A stretch of DNA of 64,000 nt from DATAWK01 sp036267255 (lineage in GTDB: Bacteria > Acidobacteriota > Terriglobia > Terriglobales > Acidobacteriaceae), in assembly GCA_036267255.1 (NCBI GenBank), contig DATAWK010000043.1, positions 372,001-436,000 of the forward strand, given 5' to 3'. Both the position numbers and the translations under genes were made by a program. This document shows, piece after piece, positions 8,203 to 16,539 of this stretch (position 1 is the stretch's first letter; the number at the start of each line of letters is the position of its first letter). Below the pieces are notes generated by a model. The model worked only from the letters and a program-made list of their open reading frames with translations, ran no database searches and was not told where the DNA came from.

Positions 8203-9096
8203 ATGCTCAAAACGATATTCACTAACGGCGCTAGGAGGACGGTACTTTTGACACTGGTAATCTTGGCGCCGTGCATCCCGAAAACCGTGTTTGGCCAGGC
8301 TCTCAACATGGACGGTCAGTCAGGTATCTTCTTTCAGCCGTGGGCTGATGTCGTGCCGGCCCCCACGCATCGCTTCGGTGCGCCAACTATGGGCTTTCAT
8401 GTCGTGGACGCTGGCCCTGTCGCTGGCGATTATCTGAACGTTGGGATAGAGGAAGGCTTCGGCAACCGGCTGGAGTTTGGTTTTACACGAAGCAATCACA
8501 CTGATGGTGGAGATCCCACCATCAGTCCTCTCTTCAATTTCGCCGGCATGAATATCTTCAACGTCAAAGCAAAACTGATTCCTGCAGGTGCACGCAAGCT
8601 CAAATATGTTCCCGCAGTGTCGGTCGGCGGAGTATTGCGAACGAACGATCCATTCGTAGTGCAATCGGTTCAACACACGAACGCGACCAACGGGGATATC
8701 TACGGCGTGGCGACGGAGTTGTTCACCTTTGGAAAGAAATTCGCGTTCCTGGCCAATGCTGGTGTTCGCGGCACCAACGCTCAGAAATACGGCTACGGCG
8801 GAAACACACTTGATTGGGAGGCGCGTGCCTTTGGCGCTCTCGCTTTCCCCATTCCTATTAAGAAGGCAATCTTGGTTGCGCCAACGATTGAGGTTGACCA
8901 GGAACCGCGTTATATCAAATACGTTCCAACCGCTCACCTCCCAACAGACCTAATCTATGCGGTGAGAGTTTCCCGCTATCCGGACTCTAAATGGACCTTT
9001 GACATTGGGACCGGCCACGTGGGAGCTACTTTGGCGCAAGGCATCAACATCAAGGTCAATAACGCGATTGCATTCGCGGCCGACTTCCGTTTCTAA
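8203..9096 (+). CDS. DUF3034-like outer-membrane protein
   Basis: 297 residues starting with a hydrophobic signal sequence (VLLTLVILAPC), probably cleaved near VFGQA. The mature part alternates polar and aromatic residues and ends in DFRF, typical of an outer-membrane beta barrel. Segments such as LNMDGQSGIFFQP and FHVVDAGPVAGD recall the DUF3034 family; I assign this from memory. It is 24 nt behind the decarboxylase-like gene, so the two are probably co-transcribed. A role in substrate passage across the outer membrane is possible but unproven. Confidence 0.65.
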   Translation: MLKTIFTNGARRTVLLTLVILAPCIPKTVFGQALNMDGQSGIFFQPWADVVPAPTHRFGAPTMGFHVVDAGPVAGDYLNVGIEEGFGNRLEFGFTRSNHTDGGDPTISPLFNFAGMNIFNVKAKLIPAGARKLKYVPAVSVGGVLRTNDPFVVQSVQHTNATNGDIYGVATELFTFGKKFAFLANAGVRGTNAQKYGYGGNTLDWEARAFGALAFPIPIKKAILVAPTIEVDQEPRYIKYVPTAHLPTDLIYAVRVSRYPDSKWTFDIGTGHVGATLAQGINIKVNNAIAFAADFRF

Positions 9097-9269
9097 TCGA
9101 TCGCTCTGCGATAAAAGCAGCTGAGAAGACCGGCGTATCAGAGCAATGTTTTAGCACTTAGGCCACTTTAGAAAATCAGAAGCTTCCACACGCCTCGATG
9201 AGGAAGACATGACCTCACTGGCCCGTTTATCCCCTCGAATGGGGGACCTAGATCACAGGAGAGTCGATC

Positions 9270-10172
9270 ATGAATTCAACATTGAGACAAAACCTATTTC
9301 GGTCCACTGCGACAGCTTGGCTAATTCTATTGCTGCTTTCCTGCCGACCGAATGCGGCTAAAGCCCAGGAGACTGCATCGCAAACTCCGCCAAGTGCGAC
9401 ACAGAATTTGCATTCTTCTACCCAGATTGCACCGGCTACAGAAAAAGAAGAGGCCGCCGCCAAAGACGCTGCTGAGAATCCGGTTGCGGCAGCCATCAGC
9501 CTGCCCCTCCAGAACAATACGTATTACGGAGTAGGCCCTTATCGACGCGCCGAGAATGAACTTCTGATAGAACCAGTCGCGCCTTTTAGAGTTTCTACAA
9601 ACTGGATGGTGATCACTCGAACGATTGTGCCCGTCGTCGTTGTTCCCAGGCTGTCTTCGACTGCCGGGGTCGACTACGGACTAAGCAATATACAGCCTCA
9701 GTTTTACTTATCCCCTGTACACGTTGGGAAGTTTGTGTGGGGTGCCGGACCGCAACTGTGGCTCCCTACCGCCACTGACGATAAGCTCGGCATAAACAAG
9801 TGGGGTGGGGGACCTGCGACTGTTGGGTTGTTCAGGAGTGGTCATTTGTTGGCTGGAACTCTAATTGGCAATCAATTCGCAGGGGTCAACCACGTGCATG
9901 AGAATCAAATGACCATCAACTGGTTCGCCTTTTACAACTTCAAGCACGGGTGGTACGTTCTGACGACCCCGATCGTCACCGCGGATTGGACGGCAGAACG
10001 AAGCAAGCGCTGGACTGTTCCCGTTGGAGGCGGCGCAGGCAAGATTTTCAAGATCGGTAGTCAGCCGCTTAATGCAAGAGTGCAGTTCTTCAACGACGTT
10101 CGAACAACTACCGGCGGCTCGGACTGGCAAATGCAGACCCAATTGCAGTTCCTCTTCATTCGTCACAGGTAA
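9270..10172 (+). CDS. outer-membrane transporter-like protein (phenol MetA/neuromedin-U type annotation)
   Basis: 300 residues: a signal sequence with a hydrophobic core at about 15-25, an Ala/Gln/Thr-rich spacer, then a beta-rich C-terminal domain. The segments KWGGGPATVGL, GTLIGNQFAGV, WYVLTTPIVTADW and RWTVPVGGGAGKIF are typical of the family often annotated as transporter in aromatic-degradation neighbourhoods. The ribosome site CAGGAG precedes the ATG. It follows the DUF3034-like gene after 170 nt, which may hold its own promoter. Confidence 0.7.
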   Translation: MNSTLRQNLFRSTATAWLILLLLSCRPNAAKAQETASQTPPSATQNLHSSTQIAPATEKEEAAAKDAAENPVAAAISLPLQNNTYYGVGPYRRAENELLIEPVAPFRVSTNWMVITRTIVPVVVVPRLSSTAGVDYGLSNIQPQFYLSPVHVGKFVWGAGPQLWLPTATDDKLGINKWGGGPATVGLFRSGHLLAGTLIGNQFAGVNHVHENQMTINWFAFYNFKHGWYVLTTPIVTADWTAERSKRWTVPVGGGAGKIFKIGSQPLNARVQFFNDVRTTTGGSDWQMQTQLQFLFIRHR

Positions 10173-10633
10173 TGCAGGCCGTCATTTACGCCACACAGGT
10201 TAAGAACTGGTACGGGGTAAGATGTTCATCGAAGCGGCACAAGCTGTCGTCGATCAGCTGACTCCGATCAGTTGAAGCGTGGCATACTGTTTCGATTGCA
10301 ATCGGGCCATTTTCGAAGTCGAGATTCAGGCGCTGCGCGAATGGCAGACTCGTGATCGAGTCCAGTCTTGCAGGCATCAATTTTCCCTCGTTCTTCAATA
10401 CGGCACCTCACTATTCCGGAGACACTCGAACAACGGACGAAAACTACCGGGGACGGCCGTAGTATTCATTAGGTTCCGGACATCGGGTAATTTGCATGGC
10501 GCGCGTTACCAGGGGAAGGTGCAGGAGGAGGAACTCGACTCCTGCCGCGCGACCGGCGAGCGGGGGCCGGCAGCGGGATGTGGGTGCAGGGAGAAACCAA
10601 AGCGGGTTCTCCCTGCGCGATTTGTTGTGCAGC
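10173..10633. other. noncoding spacer between the cargo and the element backbone
   Basis: No convincing gene. It contains a perfect 10-bp inverted repeat, GCAGGGAGAA at 10586-10595 and TTCTCCCTGC at 10607-10616, with an 11-nt loop; this may be a transcription end or a processing hairpin. A 63-residue leftward frame (10186-10377) has a protein-like sequence but no family I recognise. Confidence 0.5.
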
Positions 10634-10663
10634 AAAAAAAGGGGGCGGCGAAGTGCCGCCCCT
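10634..10663 (-). terminator. Rho-independent terminator of the parB-like gene
   Basis: Read on the minus strand, GGGGCGGC pairs with GCCGCCCC around a short loop, followed by a run of seven T (the A-run at 10634-10640 on the plus strand). It lies 16 nt after the stop of the ParB-like gene, at the end of the leftward backbone transcription. Confidence 0.88.
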
Positions 10664-10678
10664 CCAAAGCATTGTTTG

Positions 10679-12262
10679 CTAGGCCACTTTCTTCGCGGTT
10701 TTGGTAGTAGATTGCGTGGTCTTCTTGGCCTTGTCTTTGGCGGCAAACTCCTGTTTCACCTTGACGGCGATGGCGTCGGTGTCCACTTTGTAGACGGTGG
10801 CGGCATCCTTGAGGATGTTGGCCGGATTGCCACGCGAGGCTGCCAGCAGAATGCTGGACTCCACTAACAGCCGGGAGAGCGTGCCTTCATCGGCGCGGCG
10901 AAGGAACGCGCTGAAAGTCTTTGCAATGCCACCATCGTCGCGCTTCTGCCGGATACCATGCTGCCGCGCCAGCATCTCGACACGGTTCTCATCCATTGTG
11001 ACAATCAGCTTCTCGATGACGAAAAGCAGGTCACGCTTGAGCAAACGCACCGGGACAGCGGAACCAATGGCCGTAAGGACACGCAGCCCCGTTGTATTGG
11101 CGATGGCCTGTTCCTTTCGTTGCTTGTCCTGCTCGGCCTTCCACTTCTCATCGTTGCAGCTGGTTGGCTGCTTCGAATGGTGGACGGGGCAGGAAGGATT
11201 GGCACAAACCTTGTGGATGGTGCCAACGTCGCTGCCCTCGGTGATGATGGCCTCGGTGGTGAACTTGCACACCTTGAACTCGGGATGCTTGGCATCGTCT
11301 TTCGACTTCGGCTTGTCGTCTCGAATGGTGGTGTACTTGTTCCGCGGCAGTACCGGGCTGTCTTCCTTCTGCTGGCCGTAGGCGGTGCTGATCTGCACCA
11401 GGTCCGGTTTCGAGGCAATGGTTTCGGCGATATGCGCCTCCACCTTGGCGTGATAGCAGCTTGGGTTGGTGCAAGCGTCCTGTTTGCCGAGGTCGGAAAA
11501 CAGCAGCTTGTTATGTCCGGTACGGTTCGGACAGTCCACGCAGCTTCCGGCGATGGCGACAAGATGAGCATTGCGCTTGTCGAACGGTGCCTCTTTCAGC
11601 AGCAAGAGGACGTTCGTTTCAATCCAGAATTGCAGGTTGCGGACGGGCAGCAGGATACGCGCGGGCTTCGACGCTCCGTTGTTATATACCTCCTTGAAAC
11701 ACGCTTTGAGTGCGCCTTCTTGTTGGTCGGCGGGCAGCTTCGCCAGCAGTAAGACATGGCCTACGCCGATTTCATCGGCATAGAACGCATCGACCGCTGC
11801 GGGTACAAGGTCAGCCAATTTCAATCTCGACGCCACGAAGGCGGGAGATTTCCCGACGCGCGCTCCGATCTGCTCGATGCTGTACTTGGGTTCTTCCAAG
11901 TCGAGCAAAGCGCGGAAGCCCTGCGCCTCTTCCATCGGGTGAATCTCCGACCGGACAAGATTCTCCACTAATTGAGCCTCTAACGCCTCCGCATCGGACA
12001 GGTTGACGATGCGGACAGGGACGGTCGGAACCTCGGCCATCTGCGCGGCGCGGTAACGCCGTGCCCCGGCGATGATCTCGAAGCCGTTCTCGGTGAGAGG
12101 CCGCACAAGCAACGGTGAGAGAACGCCCTGGGTGCGGATGGATTCGGCCAGTTCCTTCAAGGCGGTTTCCTCGAAGGCTCGGCGGGGGTTGGTCTTCGAC
12201 TCATTCAACAGAGCGAGAGAGACGTTGCGGTATTCGGTGGCATTGATGATCTGCGTTTCCAT
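10679..12262 (-). CDS. ParB/RepB-like nuclease-domain protein with cysteine clusters
   Basis: 527 residues. The N-terminal ParB domain has NPRR near residue 25, AGARRYRA at 65-72 and ENLVRSEIHPMEEA at 100-113, followed by a helix-turn-helix at about 129-150 (SIEQIGARVGKSPAFVASRL). The C-terminal half carries cysteine and histidine groups (CVDC, CTNPSCYH, CANPSCPVHH) that could bind zinc. The start at 12262 is chosen for AAGGAG 9 nt upstream. No partner ParA is nearby, so a role in element maintenance or regulation is more likely than classic partitioning. Confidence 0.85.
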   Translation of the reverse strand: METQIINATEYRNVSLALLNESKTNPRRAFEETALKELAESIRTQGVLSPLLVRPLTENGFEIIAGARRYRAAQMAEVPTVPVRIVNLSDAEALEAQLVENLVRSEIHPMEEAQGFRALLDLEEPKYSIEQIGARVGKSPAFVASRLKLADLVPAAVDAFYADEIGVGHVLLLAKLPADQQEGALKACFKEVYNNGASKPARILLPVRNLQFWIETNVLLLLKEAPFDKRNAHLVAIAGSCVDCPNRTGHNKLLFSDLGKQDACTNPSCYHAKVEAHIAETIASKPDLVQISTAYGQQKEDSPVLPRNKYTTIRDDKPKSKDDAKHPEFKVCKFTTEAIITEGSDVGTIHKVCANPSCPVHHSKQPTSCNDEKWKAEQDKQRKEQAIANTTGLRVLTAIGSAVPVRLLKRDLLFVIEKLIVTMDENRVEMLARQHGIRQKRDDGGIAKTFSAFLRRADEGTLSRLLVESSILLAASRGNPANILKDAATVYKVDTDAIAVKVKQEFAAKDKAKKTTQSTTKTAKKVA

Positions 12263-12344
12263 GATGGTGTGCTCCTTTCGAGCGGTTGAAGGTGAAAAGT
12301 TGCGGAGCGGAGACGCGCTGGCTGTTCCGCTCCGAGAGAGCGGA

Positions 12345-12758
12345 CTAGCCACAAATGCACTTGTCCGTGAAGGCTTCCACGAATCGCTGCACGTTCAGGT
12401 TCTTGTCCCACAGCGCGGCGAATCGTTCGTGTTCGCGGTAAAGGATGGCATGGAAGGCATACTGTCCCTCGTGGATGAAGCGCGACCACTGCTCAATTCC
12501 GGCGTAATCGTTGCGGTAGTAGAACGCCGTCAAGTGGGGGCCTCCCGCCATGCCAAGCTCGAAGCACATCTCCGGGTCCCGCATGGCATCGCCGTTTTGT
12601 TCGCCATAGTGGGCAACGGAGATAGCCGGAAGTCCGCAAGGGCCGGACTCGTCCATCGCCTCGATGACAAGCTCCATGTACGGTGGGTTGTCGATCTTGA
12701 GGTAGAGGCCGGGGTGCCAACCTCCGGCCTTCTGGATGATGTCGAGAATGGTTTTCAT
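12345..12758 (-). CDS. DUF6908 family protein
   Basis: 137 residues with features I associate with DUF6908: IDNPPYMELVIE, ISVAHYGEQNGDAM and DPEMCFE. These proteins are common on plasmids and integrated elements next to ArdC- and ParB-like genes. The function is unknown. The gene overlaps the stop of the ArdC-like gene by 4 nt, so the two are coupled. Confidence 0.7.
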   Translation of the reverse strand: MKTILDIIQKAGGWHPGLYLKIDNPPYMELVIEAMDESGPCGLPAISVAHYGEQNGDAMRDPEMCFELGMAGGPHLTAFYYRNDYAGIEQWSRFIHEGQYAFHAILYREHERFAALWDKNLNVQRFVEAFTDKCICG

Positions 12759-13660
12759 GCCGCCACCTCCGCCAGTTCCGGGGCTTCGGTGGCGCTGCTC
12801 TCCTCATCTGTGATGGGCGGTTCCAACGCGGCAAGGATGACGTTGGCGGTCTGCTGAATGACTTCCAAGCTCTCGGCCAGCAGCGAAGCATTGCCGTGGT
12901 AAAGCTGGATATAATCCGCCGATGCCGAATCCGTCACAAGTCCAACGGTCTTGCCGACCACGAAGGCCACGGCCTCGGCCTCCGTCTCGCGTACCGTCTT
13001 GGTGGTTGCTGTGCGGCGTTCGGCCTTGTGCAGGAGTTCATGCGCCGTTTCATGTACGAGCGTTGAAAACTCCTCGGCCTTAGACTGACCGGGCAGGATG
13101 GCGATGCGTCCGCCGTAGCTCATGCCCAGCGCGGGCGCAATCTTCTCGTTGTAGACAAGCTGAATGCCCTTGTCTTTGAGAAAGGTTGCAAGGCGGTCGA
13201 TGCTCTCTCCGGGGTCGCCGGTCACTTCCCGCAACTCCGGCAGGTCTACGCCATCGGTCTGCGACACGTCGAAGACATAGGCATTGCGAAATCCAAGAAT
13301 GACGCGCTCGTTTTGCTTCGTGATGTCCTTCTCGGCCTCTTCCTGTTTCTTGCGGCGAACGCCGACGATGGGAGCAAGGATGCGAATGCCTTTCTGTCCA
13401 GCCTTCACGCTGCGGCCAAGGTTCTTCCACGTCCAGAATCCGGCCACGCGGGTAGCTGTCGGCATCTGCCGCGCAATTTCCAGCACGTTTCCGAAAGAGT
13501 AGTTGTGAAAGCGGCTCATGGCCGTGAGGTAGTGGGTAAGGGCGTCGGAATGTCCTGTCTCCAACTGCTCGATGAGGAGCTTGACGTTGGCGGCGATGAG
13601 TTCCTGTTTGGTGGAGGGCTTCTTGCTGTCGATGGCGGTGGTACTGGCTGTGCTGCTCAT
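12755..13660 (-). CDS. ardC: ArdC-like antirestriction protein with zincin domain
   Basis: 301 residues. The N-terminal part matches the ArdC ssDNA-binding domain (YLTAMSRFHNYS, ATRVAGFWTWKNLGR, AGQKGIRILAP). The C-terminal part has a metallopeptidase site, HETAH at 203-207, with a downstream acidic stretch TEAEAVAF. Such proteins are known to protect incoming single-stranded DNA from restriction during conjugation. The start at 13660 has AAAGGAGA upstream. The promoter region contains overlapping CATGCC palindromes. Confidence 0.88.
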   Translation of the reverse strand: MSSTASTTAIDSKKPSTKQELIAANVKLLIEQLETGHSDALTHYLTAMSRFHNYSFGNVLEIARQMPTATRVAGFWTWKNLGRSVKAGQKGIRILAPIVGVRRKKQEEAEKDITKQNERVILGFRNAYVFDVSQTDGVDLPELREVTGDPGESIDRLATFLKDKGIQLVYNEKIAPALGMSYGGRIAILPGQSKAEEFSTLVHETAHELLHKAERRTATTKTVRETEAEAVAFVVGKTVGLVTDSASADYIQLYHGNASLLAESLEVIQQTANVILAALEPPITDEESSATEAPELAEVAA

Positions 13661-13693
13661 GGTGTTGTCTCCTTTGCGGTTGCTTTTGCTTTT

Positions 13694-13723
13694 CATGCCA
13701 TGCGTGGCATGTACCTACATGCC
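13694..13723. promoter_or_regulatory. overlapping CATGCC palindromes upstream of ardC
   Basis: CATGCCA (13694-13700) and TGGCATG (13705-13711) form a 7-bp inverted repeat around TGCG. GGCATGT (13706-13712) and ACATGCC (13717-13723) form a second around ACCT, sharing the middle arm. This spacing of three half-sites looks like an operator for a dimeric regulator of the leftward ardC operon. Confidence 0.6.
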
Positions 13724-13894
13724 GAACGCCTCCTGGCGAAGGCGGGGGTAGCAAGTGCAAGGAGAGGGGGATCACCCACCCTTGGAGCGCAGCGGAAAGG
13801 GCGAAGGGCTGCACAAGCGGAGCGCGGAAGCCTGGGGAGACTCCTTGCGCGCGCGAGGGGCGGCGCCCATTAGGAAAGCTTGTCTTCCTTATGT

Positions 13895-14276
13895 GTGCGC
13901 GTCAGCGCACCTGATTTTCAGGGTCGCGTTGCGGCAGGAACAGGCCGCAGAGGTGGGAGCGGAGAACGCAGCGCGGTCGCAGCGCGGGAGGAGACCTCAT
14001 CCCGAGAAACAGAGAAATATGTCCTCTCGGAGTCTATGGTGCTCCGAAGATTGCCAACTCGGGATGGATGCACGAAGATGGAGGTGGGACGGGTACGCAC
14101 CGCCCTGGGGTGTCGAAACCCCGATAGACAAGGGAGCGCCGCCGGGCGCTCTGAGTAACTCCCTAGACCTTTTGGCGTCGGGGAGCCTGTGGCGTATGTC
14201 CAGGCCCCTAAAGCTAAAGGCCATAGGAGCCTGTCTATCGGCTTTCGAACTCCCCGACCTCGGGTTACTAGGGCTG
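13895..14276 (+). ncRNA. candidate large structured RNA with a pseudoknot (family unknown)
   Basis: There is no gene between 13661 and 14452. Perfect helices are dense here. GTGCGC/GCGCAC is at 13895-13900/13905-13910 and TGCGGC/GCCGCA at 13930-13935/13944-13949. CATCCCGAG/CTCGGGATG is at 13998-14006/14058-14066 and encloses TCGGAG/CTCCGA at 14027-14032/14042-14047. GGGGT/ACCCC is at 14107-14111/14118-14122, GATAGACA/TGTCTATC at 14123-14130/14232-14239, GAGCGCC/GGCGCTC at 14134-14140/14145-14151 and GTCGGGGAG/CTCCCCGAC at 14177-14185/14250-14258. The fourth-listed long-range helix (14123/14239) and the last one cross, giving a pseudoknot. A-rich single-stranded segments favour the plus strand. 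It could be an autonomous ncRNA, an omega/HEARO-like RNA, an intron fragment or a leader of the downstream gene. Confidence 0.6.
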
Positions 14277-14452
14277 TTTGCGGGGGCGCACCGCAGACGT
14301 TTTCCCTGGCCTAGCGGAGGAGTTCTGGTGCCTGCTTCCGAAATTAGGGCAATTCCTCATCCACATGCAGGGGCGGACCGTGGTTCACTGAGTGCTGAGC
14401 CTTCACCCTCCGGTTTTCAAATCTGCGACGCCCGCAACGACAGGAGTTCGGG

Positions 14453-15520
14453 ATGACCGAACCGCGCCAACTCGTTTTTCAGCGCGATGATGAGCTTCGG
14501 GAGCTCTTGCCGGCAGCCTGTAGTGTCGGGGTTTCCTGCTATGAACCGCCAGAAATTCAGGAGATCGTCGCGGCGACCCTGCAAGGCATATTTCAATCTC
14601 TTGCCCGAACGGGCATGGATTTGAGGGGATTGGACGGAGTGACGCTGACGGCAGATTGCGCTGAAGCATCTTCCGCGATCCAGACGCTACCAGAAGGCCA
14701 GCTTCCGCTGGAGGCGGGGGAGCAACCCAACACCATGGAGATGGCGCGGACGGTGCCAGTATGGCGGGACAACGAGTTGCGGTTTCACATTGTCATGCGG
14801 GCCGGCCTCGGTATCGGAATGCTCGGCGGCGATAGCGGAATGCAAGCTCTGGCGTTCGCGTGCCTGGCTCATGAGGCAGCTCATGTGGAGCACGAAGGTC
14901 ATTTATATCGCACATTCCCGGAAATCTACGGGAAGTCGATACCTTGTGGTGACCGTTCCCATCAGACATTTTTGAAGGCGATGGATGTTTGGAGCGAATA
15001 TGCAGCGTGTCGATCTTCGGCGATGTTCCGTCCAGAAGCGGCCGAAGAATTCGAGAGGGTGTTCTGCCGAGCCCTCGAAGACAGCCTGCCCGCCTGCAAG
15101 CGGCGGATCGTGGCGTACCGCGAGGGCGGTGATGGCCAGCAGATCTTTGTGGACATTCAGCAACTTTTCGGAGACGTCTTTATTTGCGCCGGATATTTTC
15201 TCGGACACCTGGATGGGCTGGGCCTTGACTTGGAACGCCGCGCACCCAAGGTCGTGGCGCTATTCGCGGACCATCCAGAGATAGCCGATCTCGTTCGCCG
15301 TTTGAAACGGACGTTGCATGAGCTCTGGCTCGCTGAGTATGGATGGCGTTCGATCGAAGTGTTCTCTCCGATCTATGAACTTCTATGCTCGATGATGGCT
15401 CTGCACGGTTTTGTATTTGCACACACCGACAAGGAATGGCGAATTGTGATGAGCGAAGAAGATCACATAGAAGTTGTGACTCGAAATGCTCTGGCGTCAT
15501 GGCTGGAGCGCGAAGACTAA
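14453..15520 (+). CDS. putative zinc metallopeptidase-like protein, function unknown
   Basis: 355 residues, not recognised as a named family. The visible feature is a zincin motif, HEAAH at 140-144, in the context ACLAHEAAHVEHEGH, with a possible third ligand Glu in VWSEYAACR about 40 residues later. No signal peptide or clear membrane segment, so a cytoplasmic role is likely. It is transcribed opposite to the element backbone, directly after the structured noncoding stretch and before the toxin-antitoxin pair. The start at 14453 has CAGGAG upstream. A regulatory protease or antirestriction-type partner are guesses. Confidence 0.7.
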   Translation: MTEPRQLVFQRDDELRELLPAACSVGVSCYEPPEIQEIVAATLQGIFQSLARTGMDLRGLDGVTLTADCAEASSAIQTLPEGQLPLEAGEQPNTMEMARTVPVWRDNELRFHIVMRAGLGIGMLGGDSGMQALAFACLAHEAAHVEHEGHLYRTFPEIYGKSIPCGDRSHQTFLKAMDVWSEYAACRSSAMFRPEAAEEFERVFCRALEDSLPACKRRIVAYREGGDGQQIFVDIQQLFGDVFICAGYFLGHLDGLGLDLERRAPKVVALFADHPEIADLVRRLKRTLHELWLAEYGWRSIEVFSPIYELLCSMMALHGFVFAHTDKEWRIVMSEEDHIEVVTRNALASWLERED

Positions 15521-15571
15521 GCGCTTGCGCTCCGGACGGGGCTGCTATCGAAACGGAGATTCGACCTATTG

Positions 15572-15605
15572 CGAAACCTACCCACTGTGGGTATGATTGG
15601 TTTCG
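15572..15605. promoter_or_regulatory. nested palindromic operator of the toxin-antitoxin pair
   Basis: TACCCAC-T-GTGGGTA (15579-15593) is a perfect palindrome, framed by CGAAACC (15572-15578) and GGTTTCG (15599-15605). It ends 8 nt before the toxin ATG, where the antitoxin of such modules normally binds to repress its own promoter. Confidence 0.75.
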
Positions 15606-15613
15606 AGGGCTAG

Positions 15614-15991
15614 ATGGCGAGCCGAGACGATTCCTCGCGCATTTTCGAGTTTGTGGAGGCTCCGGCGTTCAGCCGATACCGGGACGACTATCTGAGCGAT
15701 GAGGAGTTCGCCGCGCTTCAGTTGGCCCTTGCCGCCAATCCCGAGGAGGGGGATCTGATTCCCGGAGCTGGCGGAGTTCGGAAGCTACGCTGGAAAGACT
15801 CCAGGCGAAAAAAGGGCAAGCGAGGTGGCCTACGGATTATCTACTACTGCTTTCTGACAGACGAAGAGATTTGGCTAATGACGCTGTATGACAAAGACGA
15901 AGCGTCTGATCTGTCGAAAGACGAGAAGGATCAGCTGCGGCGCGCTCTCGAAGCGGAGAGAACTGTCCGAAAAGAAAAGGAGAAGCGATGA
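15614..15991 (+). CDS. higB: RelE/HigB-like toxin
   Basis: 125 residues of the HigB-type RelE superfamily: EEFAALQLALAANPEEGDLIPG, then KLRWKDSRRKKGKRGGLRIIYYCF, and a basic C-terminus. These toxins cleave mRNA on the ribosome. Ribosome site GAGGG lies 5 nt before the ATG. The stop overlaps the start of the antitoxin gene by 4 nt. Toxin-first order is the usual arrangement for HigBA. It probably stabilises the element. Confidence 0.88.
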   Translation: MASRDDSSRIFEFVEAPAFSRYRDDYLSDEEFAALQLALAANPEEGDLIPGAGGVRKLRWKDSRRKKGKRGGLRIIYYCFLTDEEIWLMTLYDKDEASDLSKDEKDQLRRALEAERTVRKEKEKR

Positions 15992-16413
15992 GCAAAACGA
16001 GCAAGCGCAATGTATTCGCAGAACTCATGGAAGGCGTTGACGCGATGCAGCAGAGCCGCGAAGGCAAAATCACGCTTCGGACTCACAAGGTGGGATTGCA
16101 GAAGACGGAACACGCGCCGGGAGCAGAATATTTTGTGGCTGTACGCGAGAAGTTCAATGTATCGCGTTCAGTTTGGGCAGACATGCTCCGGGTCAGTCCG
16201 CGCACGGTTGAAAAATGGGAGCAGGGTGGGCAGGTCAGTCCGCTGGCGGCGACGTTCGTGGAGTTGGTGGAACAATATCCAGATACCATCGAACGCCTGC
16301 AGACGCTTCCGAAACGTATTCCACGGCGGACGGGAGTGAATCCAGGCAAAGTACGTCGCGTGCGCCAAGCAGCGACTGCGACGGCGAAGCAGGGGCGAGC
16401 TCTAGCGCGTTGA
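15988..16413 (+). CDS. higA: HigA-like antitoxin with helix-turn-helix
   Basis: 141 residues with an XRE-type helix-turn-helix in the second half (SRSVWADMLRVSPRTVEKWEQG), as in HigA antitoxins. The N-terminal 50 residues are probably the toxin-binding part, and the C-terminus is basic and probably disordered. It overlaps the toxin gene by ATGA. It should neutralise the toxin and bind the palindrome at 15572-15605. Confidence 0.86.
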   Translation: MSKTSKRNVFAELMEGVDAMQQSREGKITLRTHKVGLQKTEHAPGAEYFVAVREKFNVSRSVWADMLRVSPRTVEKWEQGGQVSPLAATFVELVEQYPDTIERLQTLPKRIPRRTGVNPGKVRRVRQAATATAKQGRALAR

Positions 16414-16539
16414 TGAGATTCCGCGTTCATGGTGTTTCTGCTTCGGCGCGAAAAGTGGCGTGATACAAGTGCATGGCTGCGCGGCCGCAGCAAATTGTCT
16501 CACCATCGGTGCGACAATTCCTCGTAAGCTCTAAGCGTC

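Noticed and set aside
10186..10377. 63-residue leftward frame with protein-like composition, perhaps an ISL3-type transposase remnant
   Set aside because: No zinc-type cysteines, no ribosome site and no clear family match; too weak to report as a gene.
11005..11752. Several long frames overlapping the parB-like gene on both strands
   Set aside because: Shadows of the ParB-like coding frame; their translations are low in complexity and match nothing.
14123..14239. Group II intron or tmRNA/RNase P RNA
   Set aside because: No domain V-like sequence, no reverse transcriptase, no tmRNA tag frame or acceptor arm, and no conserved RNase P core motifs.
13755..14456. Long rightward open frame over the structured region
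   Set aside because: No ribosome site or domain; GC-rich sequence gives long frames by chance, and the base-pairing explains the region better.
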